6,702 nucleotides of DNA from Defluviitaleaceae bacterium (GTDB lineage Bacteria > Bacillota > Clostridia > Lachnospirales > UBA5962). The position numbers and the translations under genes were made by a program. A model generated the notes under the pieces. That model had not been told where the DNA came from, did no database searches, and worked only from the letters and a program-made list of their open reading frames with translations. Every line of letters begins with the position of its first letter. The first letter of the stretch is position 1. The stretch is from the NCBI GenBank assembly GCA_009780765.1, contig WQZK01000098.1:1-6702 (forward strand), given 5' to 3'. This document shows, piece by piece, positions 1 to 5,084 of this stretch.

Positions 1-40
1 AATAAAATCTCTGTCCGAAAAGGAAGGACAAGAGAAAAAT

Positions 41-472
41 ATGAAAACAGCAATTTATGTGCGAGCTTCTACTAAGAAACAAGCTTGCCACTCAATTAGT
101 ATGCAAATTGAGGAGTTAAAAAAACACATTAAGATTAAGGGTTGCGATTTTTACAAAGTCTACGCCGATGAAGGGATAAGTGGAAAGAATATAACTGACA
201 GACCAGCTATAAACGAACTTATCCAAGATATAGAAACTGGTAAGGTTAATAATGTGCTTGTATACAGTATAGATAGGCTTACTCGAAACCTCAAAGATTT
301 AAAAAAGCTTGCGAAAATATTCAAAGAGCATGACTGCTTTCTTAATTCAGTGATGGACAAAATTGATACAGAAACAGTATATGGCAAAAAGTTTCTTGAT
401 ATCATAGGAATACTTGCAGAGTATGAGCGAAAAAGGCCACGATATATGCCCCAAGAAGGGCAAGAAATATGA
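41..472 (+). CDS. Catalytic-domain-only serine recombinase (truncated tandem copy)
   Basis: The protein is a 143-residue resolvase-type catalytic domain. It starts MKTAIYVRAS, giving the conserved Tyr6, Arg8 and nucleophile Ser10. The active-site set continues with Asp43 and Ser47 in ADEGISG, Arg54, and Asp78-Arg79-Arg82 in DRLTR, so catalysis could be intact. Homology to the next gene stops at AEYER (residue 130), where the long helix leading to the DNA-binding domains should begin. A 13-residue unrelated tail follows, so the recombinase and zinc-ribbon domains are missing; family members are usually about 450-550 residues. The tail appears to be the 5' leader of the next gene read as protein. 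The stop overlaps the next start (ATGA), so translation may be coupled. AGGAAGG lies at 21-27, 13 bases before the ATG, which is a slightly long spacing. The frame stays open to the left edge, so an upstream start is not excluded. It may be a decaying duplicate or a regulator that forms mixed oligomers; the domain call is firm, the role is inference. Confidence 0.85.
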   Translation: MKTAIYVRASTKKQACHSISMQIEELKKHIKIKGCDFYKVYADEGISGKNITDRPAINELIQDIETGKVNNVLVYSIDRLTRNLKDLKKLAKIFKEHDCFLNSVMDKIDTETVYGKKFLDIIGILAEYERKRPRYMPQEGQEI

Positions 473-1947
473 AAACAGCAATTTATGTGCGAGTTTCTAC
501 CGAAGAACAAGCAAAAGAAGGTTATTCAATCCGTGCGCAAATTGAGAAGCTAAAAAGCTATATCAAGATTATGGAGTGGGATTTTTACAAAGTCTACGCA
601 GATGAAGGGATAAGCGGAAAGAATATAACTGGCAGACCTGCCATAAACGAACTTATCCAAGATATAAAAACGGGCAAGGTTAATAATGTACTGGTGTACA
701 AGATAGATAGGCTTACTCGACGGGTTAGAGACTTGATAGACCTTACAGAACTATTCCAAGAACATAACTGTACTTTTAATTCGCTAATGGAGAGTATCGA
801 CACACAAACAGCATCGGGCAGAATGTTTCTTAAAATCATAGGAATATTTGCCGAATTTGAGCGTGAAAACCTTATCGAGAGAATAACCCTTGCTTGCGAA
901 AAGAAGGTTAAAGAAGGATATACATTAAGCTCGTTTATTCAATCATACGGTTACAGCCGTGAAAAAGGCGATAAGATACAAAAAATAATTTCAGAAGAAG
1001 CCGAGATTGTCAGAGAGATATTTGCAATGTACATAGAAGGTGGTTTAACTTTTCAAGCTATAGCCCAAAACCTAAACCATAGAAATATAAAGGCAAAAAA
1101 GGGTGAAGCATGGGGGCACAGTAGCGTTAGAAATGTTCTAATAAACCCAAATTATATAGGCAAAGTTAGATATGCAATAGCGGACAAAGACAGATATTTT
1201 GAGGTTGAAGGAAAACATGAAGCGATAATTACACAAGAATTATTTGAAGAAGTCCAAAAGAGAATTGGCAAAATAAAAAGGAAATCATATACAAAACGAC
1301 CGAAAGAAGATAATTTTTTCAGTGGTACGATATACTGCGCAGAGTGTGGTAGTAAGCTATCAACCCATAATCTTTATAACACGAACCAAAAAGGCGAAAA
1401 AAAATCATATGGTAGCTATCGCTGCCCAAATATTCTAAAGGGGTTATGTGACACCTCTAATATTTCGCATAGAAAAGTGGAACAAGCTTTTGAAAATTAT
1501 ATGGACACTATTGAAGATGTGACCGTTACGGATGAAATCCTAGCAGAAGAACAGAGCAAAGAAAAAAACAAGCAGAATGATGTTAATGCCCTTTTGCGTG
1601 AAGAATACATAACAGCTAGAAAAAAGCTAGAAAAGAAAGCAAAAAAAATTATGACACTATATATAGATGAACGGATAACTTTTGATGAATACGACCAAAT
1701 GATTAAGATTGTAATAAATGAAAAAGAAACATATGCAGATAAGCTTGCAAACCTACCAGAAGAACAAACAGAAGAAATGCGAATCGCAATATCTGATATT
1801 GTGGCAAATTTTCGTGACAATTGGGGATTGCTAACAAAAGGTGAAAAATTACAATTTGTACAGAACTACATAGAAAAGATAACAGCAGTATCAGAAAAGG
1901 AAGAAGGTTATACAGTGAAAATTTTGAATGTTAATTTTTACAAATAA
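469..1947 (+). CDS. Large serine recombinase (integrase/transposase type), full length
   Basis: This 492-residue protein has the full architecture of a large serine integrase. The N-terminal resolvase domain (about 1-145) carries Tyr6, Arg8, catalytic Ser10, Asp45, Arg56 and the DRLTR motif (Asp80, Arg81, Arg84), then the AEFERENLIERI start of the long linker helix. The recombinase domain (about 160-270) includes the typical INPNYIGKVRY segment. A zinc ribbon has likely ligands Cys290, Cys293, Cys319 and Cys327. A charged coiled coil (about 360-430) and a C-terminal tail follow. Such enzymes join attP and attB through a Ser-DNA intermediate and need a directionality factor to excise. AAGAAGGG at 453-460 sits 8 bases before the ATG, and the start overlaps the previous stop. 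Length and domain order match phage A118-like integrases and ICE/transposon recombinases. No att site could be identified here, so whether it serves a phage, an ICE or a transposon is open. Confidence 0.95.
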   Translation: MKTAIYVRVSTEEQAKEGYSIRAQIEKLKSYIKIMEWDFYKVYADEGISGKNITGRPAINELIQDIKTGKVNNVLVYKIDRLTRRVRDLIDLTELFQEHNCTFNSLMESIDTQTASGRMFLKIIGIFAEFERENLIERITLACEKKVKEGYTLSSFIQSYGYSREKGDKIQKIISEEAEIVREIFAMYIEGGLTFQAIAQNLNHRNIKAKKGEAWGHSSVRNVLINPNYIGKVRYAIADKDRYFEVEGKHEAIITQELFEEVQKRIGKIKRKSYTKRPKEDNFFSGTIYCAECGSKLSTHNLYNTNQKGEKKSYGSYRCPNILKGLCDTSNISHRKVEQAFENYMDTIEDVTVTDEILAEEQSKEKNKQNDVNALLREEYITARKKLEKKAKKIMTLYIDERITFDEYDQMIKIVINEKETYADKLANLPEEQTEEMRIAISDIVANFRDNWGLLTKGEKLQFVQNYIEKITAVSEKEEGYTVKILNVNFYK

Positions 1948-1969
1948 ATAATCCACAGAAAAAGTATTT

Positions 1970-1996
1970 ATGAGTGATGAAATTAGAAAGGTATGA
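1970..1996 (+). other. Possible 8-codon leader ORF before the small basic gene
   Basis: An ATG at 1970 opens an 8-residue reading frame, MSDEIRKV, which ends TGA at 1994-1996, three bases before the ATG of the next gene. It covers that gene's ribosome binding site (AGAAAGG, 1985-1991). Ribosomes ending here could reload onto the next start. It has no clear ribosome binding site of its own, and a frame this short can easily arise by chance. Confidence 0.15.
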
Positions 1997-1998
1997 CT

Positions 1999-2163
1999 AT
2001 GAAGAAAAAAGCTAGAAATCATGAGATAGAGAAATTCAAAATAAAATACCCAAACATAGAGAAATTTGTGGATATAATCTTGAATTTTCAAAAAGAAGAA
2101 ATGGCTCGAAGAAGAAAAGCCGAGAGAGAATATTATTCCGAAAAACGCAGACAAGCTAGATAA
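1999..2163 (+). CDS. Small, very basic hypothetical protein (54 aa)
   Basis: The gene encodes 54 residues from MKKKARNHEI to EKRRQAR. AGAAAGG (1985-1991) lies 7 bases before the ATG, which supports real translation. It has 18 Lys/Arg against 9 Asp/Glu, so the net charge is about +9. It lacks Cys and Trp and has no signal peptide or membrane helix. Residues 31-53 read as one highly charged helix rich in Arg, Lys and Glu. It follows the serine recombinase by 51 bases on the same strand and is probably co-transcribed. Small basic proteins encoded beside serine integrases are sometimes directionality factors or other DNA-binding helpers; that role is inference from position and charge only. I do not recognise the family. 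Confidence 0.6.
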   Translation: MKKKARNHEIEKFKIKYPNIEKFVDIILNFQKEEMARRRKAEREYYSEKRRQAR

Positions 2164-2256
2164 AAATATCCATCTTTGCATAACATTTAATTCATCAAGG
2201 TTGTATACGTAAACCAAAGACACATGTAAAGGCAATGTTCCAACATCATATTTATG

Positions 2257-2285
2257 GCATATTATGTAATATTTATTGCTATAAT
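2257..2285 (+). promoter_or_regulatory. Extended -10 promoter for the 182-aa gene
   Basis: TATAAT at 2280-2285 is preceded by TG at 2277-2278, an extended -10 element. The -35 hexamer at the right distance (GCATAT, 2257-2262) is poor, as is common for extended -10 promoters. A 6-bp inverted repeat (ATATTA-TG-TAATAT, 2259-2272) lies over the -35 and spacer and could be an operator. Transcription would start near 2292, leaving an unusually short leader of about 10 bases that still contains AAGAGG. Confidence 0.45.
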
Positions 2286-2301
2286 ATAGGCAAGAGGTGT
2301 A

Positions 2302-2850
2302 ATGATGATTGAAGATACAAAAATGAAATTCCCTTTGTCTAAGACTTACAACGGAGAGCATGGAATTGTAAAAATGAATGTACAATTAAGAGATTCTAAC
2401 CATATATATCAAATGCTTGAAACTTATACAACAATGCAACGGTTTTCGAATGATGACGAATTGCTTATTAAATTTGAAATTCAAACAACTTTAGATAATC
2501 AATTTGAAATTTTATATTTGGAAGCAATAGTTCAAGCAAATCAATCTAAAAGCAATGTGTCATTAAAATTCAGAAATGATAACAATGATAATCGCAATTA
2601 TTTATTTTGCGGAGACAGTTATAATACGTTAGGAATTGCGACTAATTATCTGCATATTTCATCAGATATATATGCAAAGATAAGAAGCAAAATTGTTGAG
2701 ATATTCAATCCAGATTACGAATTTATAACGTGTGATATTATTAATATATTGCGCGAAAGCCAAAATCCAACGATAATCGAATGGATTGTTGAATGGGATA
2801 AGCGTGTCGACGAAAACCAAGATACAAAACAAGAACAAAGTAGAAAATAA
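2302..2850 (+). CDS. Hypothetical soluble cargo protein (182 aa)
   Basis: I do not recognise this family. The protein has no signal peptide, membrane helix or obvious catalytic motif. It is acidic to neutral, rich in Asn, Asp, Ile and Tyr, and ends in a charged, probably disordered tail (about 165-182, rich in Lys, Gln and Glu). Alternating hydrophobic stretches such as LLIKFEIQTT and FEILYLEAIV suggest beta strands in the first half; IYAKIRSKIVEIF and IIEWIVEWDKRV suggest helices in the second. Two ATGs stand in tandem at 2302 and 2305. AGAGG (2293-2297) is 4 bases from the first and 7 from the second, so 2305 may be the true start. It has its own promoter upstream and an intrinsic terminator downstream, so it is probably a single-gene unit. 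Its place between two recombination modules marks it as mobile-element cargo; any defence or regulatory role is unproven. Confidence 0.7.
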   Translation: MMIEDTKMKFPLSKTYNGEHGIVKMNVQLRDSNHIYQMLETYTTMQRFSNDDELLIKFEIQTTLDNQFEILYLEAIVQANQSKSNVSLKFRNDNNDNRNYLFCGDSYNTLGIATNYLHISSDIYAKIRSKIVEIFNPDYEFITCDIINILRESQNPTIIEWIVEWDKRVDENQDTKQEQSRK

Positions 2851-2865
2851 TTATTTCAAAATATG

Positions 2866-2887
2866 GCAATGGCAACATTGCTTTTTA
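2866..2887 (+). terminator. Intrinsic terminator after the 182-aa gene
   Basis: GCAATG (2866-2871) pairs perfectly with CATTGC (2876-2881) around a GCAA loop, which fits the stable GNRA tetraloop class, and TTTTTAT follows. It begins 15 bases after the TAA. The stem is short and only half GC, so efficiency may be moderate. Confidence 0.7.
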
Positions 2888-2911
2888 TATTTGTCTTTCC
2901 CGATTATTTGT

Positions 2912-2940
2912 TTGACCGGTACAACGTTAATTGATATAAT
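2912..2940 (+). promoter_or_regulatory. Strong sigma-A promoter for the 323-aa membrane protein
   Basis: TTGACC (2912-2917, 5 of 6 to consensus) and TATAAT (2935-2940, perfect) are separated by exactly 17 bases, and TG precedes the -10 at 2932-2933. This is the best promoter in the window. The start would be near 2947, giving a leader of about 30 bases to the GTG at 2978. I saw no operator-like repeat over it, so strong constitutive expression is plausible. Confidence 0.8.
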
Positions 2941-2963
2941 TCTCTATGTGTTGCTTTAGAATG

Positions 2964-2970
2964 AAGGTGA
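2964..2970 (+). promoter_or_regulatory. Ribosome binding site selecting the GTG start at 2978
   Basis: AAGGTGA ends 7 bases before GTG 2978 and 13 bases before ATG 2984. The spacing favours the GTG, which adds two residues in front of MGELLL. Confidence 0.6.
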
Positions 2971-2977
2971 ACATAGA

Positions 2978-3949
2978 GTGAGTATGGGAGAACTTCTTTT
3001 GGGGGTTATTGGGATATTGCTCTCAACGGTAATATCAGTTATTGCGCTAGTATCTTCCAAATCTGCTAACAAAAAATCTACGATTGCGAATGAGCTAGCA
3101 GAAAAGGCAAACAATTTATATGAACAAGCGAACAAGTTGGCTCAAAGTTCAAGCAACAAAGTTCACATGCCGAAAATAAAATTGATAGATTTTAGCATTG
3201 ACCCAAACAAAATAGAAATATTTGCCCAAAAAAATATGCAAATTAATGGCGCGCATCCTATGAAAAGTCCTAGTCGTAAGGTTGGTACGTATGAATACTA
3301 CAACTTCCACCGTCTAATAAATGGGAATTTTAGAAATATTTCCCTGCTGGCTCATCCGCTCACTATGATAGAGTATTTGTTTCTAAACCTATGTTCAAAT
3401 AATTTTAACGATGATAATAAAGCAGTTGTATTTGGAATGTTTAATGTTACGATAGATTTTGGAAGTGACAGCATCAGTGAAATAAAAATAGAGAAAGCAT
3501 ATGCAATGGTCAACAAACGGACTAGCATTGGTAATGACTTAGATATTAATGTTAGATTCTTTGACCCCATTTCCCCATTAAAAATACCAATTGCTTTTGT
3601 TTGTCCATACAAGAAAATTGAAGGACTTCTTGAGAGAGTTTCTTGGCTTAAAGGAACATTTAAGTCCCTTAATCTTTTTGAATCCAAAAGTATGATTCCA
3701 CAGTATACAAATTTAGATGAATTTGCATGTCTATTAAGATGCAAGACCATTGAGGATGAGGAAACCCCTTATTACTATTCCTTGTTATTTCATCCTACGG
3801 AATTGTGTAATTATGATAGGCTTAACTACTGGGGACACTCAGTTAATTATCGTGCTAGGATATGTAATGGGAGTAGTGATTTTTATGAAATGGCTAAAAG
3901 AGCATCAGAGAGAGCCGATTGCGATGTGATTTTCGAATCTATCGACTAA
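2978..3949 (+). CDS. Hypothetical membrane-anchored protein with coiled coil (323 aa)
   Basis: I do not recognise the C-terminal domain. Residues about 5-26 (GELLLGVIGILLSTVISVIA and onward) form one uncleaved membrane helix. It is followed by Lys28, Lys32 and Lys33, so the positive-inside rule puts the large remainder in the cytoplasm. Residues about 34-57 carry an Ala/Leu-spaced pattern (ANELAEKANNLYEQANKLAQ), a short coiled coil that probably drives oligomerisation near the membrane. Residues 65-323 form a soluble domain with alternating strand-like segments, no P-loop and no obvious nuclease motif; scattered cysteines do not form a metal site I can identify. The start is the GTG fitted by AAGGTGA. 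A near-consensus promoter and a strong terminator bracket the gene, so it is a separate transcription unit. A membrane-tethered sensor or effector, for example in defence or exclusion of incoming elements, is one guess from architecture and location, not from homology. Confidence 0.75.
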   Translation: MSMGELLLGVIGILLSTVISVIALVSSKSANKKSTIANELAEKANNLYEQANKLAQSSSNKVHMPKIKLIDFSIDPNKIEIFAQKNMQINGAHPMKSPSRKVGTYEYYNFHRLINGNFRNISLLAHPLTMIEYLFLNLCSNNFNDDNKAVVFGMFNVTIDFGSDSISEIKIEKAYAMVNKRTSIGNDLDINVRFFDPISPLKIPIAFVCPYKKIEGLLERVSWLKGTFKSLNLFESKSMIPQYTNLDEFACLLRCKTIEDEETPYYYSLLFHPTELCNYDRLNYWGHSVNYRARICNGSSDFYEMAKRASERADCDVIFESID

Positions 3950-3966
3950 TTTTATTCGACTACCTC

Positions 3967-3994
3967 GCAAGGATTTGAAAATCCTTGCTTTTTT
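3967..3994 (+). terminator. Strong intrinsic terminator after the 323-aa gene
   Basis: GCAAGGATT (3967-3975) pairs perfectly with AATCCTTGC (3980-3988) around a TGAA loop, followed by six T at 3989-3994. It begins 17 bases after the TAA at 3947-3949. It should insulate the cargo genes from the downstream module. Confidence 0.9.
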
Positions 3995-4000
3995 ATGTGC

Positions 4001-4044
4001 CAAAAACCACCGCAAAAACCGCTGTAACCAAAGTGTAACCAGTG
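4001..4044. repeat. Two pairs of short, helically phased direct repeats
   Basis: CAAAAACCAC (4001-4010) recurs as CAAAAACCGC (4013-4022), 12 bases apart with 9 of 10 positions equal. Directly after, TGTAACCA occurs at 4023-4030 and 4034-4041, 11 bases apart. A spacing near one helical turn would place bound proteins on the same face of the DNA, as in integrase arm sites or iterons. The second pair also lies about 17-18 bases upstream of TATAAT 4047-4052, so an activator site is a further option. Confidence 0.6.
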
Positions 4045-4108
4045 CATATAATAAACAATAGCAATTACACCACAGTTACGACCATGTAAGCATCCGAAAT
4101 ATAAGACT

Positions 4109-4136
4109 TTGCTAACAACTTACACGCCATTCTAAT
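4109..4136 (+). promoter_or_regulatory. Candidate promoter for the tyrosine recombinase unit
   Basis: TTGCTA (4109-4114, 4 of 6) and TCTAAT (4131-4136, 5 of 6) are 16 bases apart. A transcript would start near 4143 and carry the 30-bp palindrome near its 5' end as a long AU hairpin. The right-hand TATAAT inside the palindrome (4167-4172) is a rival -10 but has no matching -35. Confidence 0.3.
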
Positions 4137-4200
4137 CGTACAAGGGAATGCCATATATATTATATATATAATATATATGGTAAAAGTGAAGGTGTGTAGG
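4119..4200. repeat. Imperfect inverted repeat around the palindrome
   Basis: CTTACACGCCATTC (4119-4132) matches the reverse complement of GAAGGTGTGTAGG (4188-4200) except for two mismatches and one gap. The arms flank the perfect palindrome asymmetrically (18 bases on the left, 7 on the right), giving a nested two-level inverted structure. Confidence 0.45.
4151..4180. repeat. Perfect 30-bp AT-rich palindrome
   Basis: The arm CCATATATATTATAT (4151-4165) is followed with no spacer by its exact reverse complement (4166-4180, ending ATATATATGG). The symmetry axis falls between 4165 and 4166. All but the outer two base pairs on each side are A/T. No T-tract follows, so it is not a terminator. It can be read as 11-bp arms around an 8-bp core, which suits a tyrosine recombinase crossover site, or as a cruciform or easily melted element. 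Confidence 0.9.
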
Positions 4201-4281
4201 TATTGAGGTGGGAGCATTCGGGCTTGGGTTGTGCTATGCTCGAAATTTATGCGTCGCGTTTGATTATCACGATTTTTTGAT

Positions 4282-4286
4282 GGGAG
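4282..4286 (+). promoter_or_regulatory. Ribosome binding site before clustered starts
   Basis: GGGAG lies before TTG 4291, GTG 4294, ATG 4297 and ATG 4300, at gaps of 4, 7, 10 and 13 bases. GTG 4294 and ATG 4297 are both plausible; the ATG is preferred for codon strength. Confidence 0.4.
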
Positions 4287-4296
4287 TGTATTGGTG

Positions 4297-5073
4297 ATGA
4301 TGAAGTATGATTTATTGAGTGCTTACAAAAATTACCTCTTGGTTTTATACAGACCAGACACGGCAAACACCTATTACAAAAAACTATGTACCCTTTTTGA
4401 AGGACAAAGCCTAACAGACACAGCCAACAACCTTGATATAGACAAGATACTGGACAACTTAGGCACGATTAAACACAAAAACCGCTTTTCGCAATCCAAG
4501 AATGCTTTTCTACATTTTTGTGTATTTCAGAATATAACTCTATCCGCTGATATATTGGAGATTATCGAACAACTAGAAAGAACCACACGTAAAAAACACC
4601 GCAAGTTAAAGCCTATCGAGTTTGTCCAAGTAGACAAAAAGATTAAGCGTATACGGAATAAAAAACTTAAACTAAGCTATCAGACAATTATTGCTACAGG
4701 CTTGCGTGTTTCAGAACTTTCTGGTATCAACCCCGAAAACTGCACCGTTACAAACAATACAATAACATTTTCTTTTGTTGGTAAAGGTGGTAAAAATGAA
4801 GTGGTAGAGGTTCAAGCTGCCGCATATTCTAAACTGTATCAAAGCTTGAAAGAACTTATAGACGGCACATCAAAAGATAAAAAAATATTCTATTCCGCCA
4901 ACTATTTGCAAAGGCAAGCCAAAGAATTGGGATTTACTTGTCACGATTTAAGACGTGCATGTGCAAAACTGGAATACAAAAAAAGTCGTTCAAAAAAGCA
5001 AGTGAAGGAAAAGCTACGGCACGCAAATATCAAAACAACAAAAATATATTTGAAAAGCAAAGTCAAGATTTAA
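4297..5073 (+). CDS. Small tyrosine recombinase (XerC/D-like integrase)
   Basis: The protein is about 258 residues; numbering here is from ATG 4297. The N-terminal half (about 1-98) is a SAM-like core-binding domain of helices, including the RFSQSKNAFLHF segment. The catalytic half shows all motif boxes: Arg137 in ATGLRVSEL, the beta-hairpin lysine in GKGGKN (163 or 166), His216 and Arg219 in CHDLRR, His242 in LRHANIKTT, and nucleophile Tyr251 in KIYLK. The enzyme should cut and rejoin DNA through a Tyr-DNA intermediate. It is shorter than Tn916- or lambda-type integrases (about 350-405 residues) and lacks an arm-binding N-terminal domain, so it is closer to Xer or resolvase-like enzymes in size. 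The last box has Arg where Gly is usual (LRHA for LGHA). The structured region upstream is the obvious candidate substrate. The next gene begins 11 bases after the TAA, implying an operon. Integration or dimer resolution for the conjugation module are both possible. Confidence 0.9.
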   Translation: MMKYDLLSAYKNYLLVLYRPDTANTYYKKLCTLFEGQSLTDTANNLDIDKILDNLGTIKHKNRFSQSKNAFLHFCVFQNITLSADILEIIEQLERTTRKKHRKLKPIEFVQVDKKIKRIRNKKLKLSYQTIIATGLRVSELSGINPENCTVTNNTITFSFVGKGGKNEVVEVQAAAYSKLYQSLKELIDGTSKDKKIFYSANYLQRQAKELGFTCHDLRRACAKLEYKKSRSKKQVKEKLRHANIKTTKIYLKSKVKI

Positions 5074-5084
5074 GGGGGGAAGCT

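Larger units (their letters stand above)
3995..4290. other. Structured non-coding region before the tyrosine recombinase
   Basis: This is the longest gene-free stretch. I found only tiny open frames, such as 14 codons at 4236-4280, with no convincing ribosome binding site. It holds two pairs of direct repeats (4001-4022 and 4023-4044), a TATAAT at 4047-4052 without a good -35, scattered TTAC-containing motifs (4065, 4075, 4120), a candidate promoter (4109-4136), and a perfect 30-bp palindrome (4151-4180) nested in an imperfect inverted repeat (4119-4132 and 4188-4200). The 4186-4260 part is more GC-rich than its surroundings. Taken together it resembles a protein-binding DNA site such as attP, a resolution site or a replication/transfer origin; none of these is proven. 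Confidence 0.5.

Noticed and set aside
160..839. Minus-strand open frames opposite the two recombinases (160-510 and 594-839)
   Set aside because: They are near-identical to each other only because the coding strand is duplicated; they lack ribosome binding sites and have the Ser/Ile-rich content typical of antisense reading.
1497..1820. Minus-strand open frame opposite the recombinase coiled coil
   Set aside because: Its low-complexity Ser/Phe/Ile content mirrors the Lys/Glu-rich coiled coil on the coding strand; there is no start signal.
1891..2385. Minus-strand 164-codon frame spanning the small basic gene and the intergenic region
   Set aside because: It overlaps three better-supported + strand genes, is rich in Phe/Tyr/His/Ser without domain logic, and has no ribosome binding site.
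3352..3750. Minus-strand frame inside the 323-residue gene
   Set aside because: It lies wholly inside a gene with a clear promoter, ribosome binding site and terminator and has no start signal of its own.
4151..4180. Palindrome as an intrinsic terminator
   Set aside because: The stem is almost all A/T, has no loop and no T-tract follows; TAAAAGTG comes next.
4001..4200. CRISPR array or tRNA gene in the non-coding region
   Set aside because: Repeats are only 8-10 bases and occur twice each, without spacers of uniform length; no cloverleaf or T-arm GTTCRANNC sequence is present.
4236..4280. 14-codon leader peptide before the tyrosine recombinase
   Set aside because: There is no ribosome binding site and no attenuator-like hairpins with a T-tract after it; chance is enough to explain it.
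4938..5084. N-terminal extension of the 104-residue protein into the tyrosine recombinase
   Set aside because: The extension would overlap the recombinase catalytic motifs by 136 bases, while AGGGGGG sits correctly before ATG 5085.
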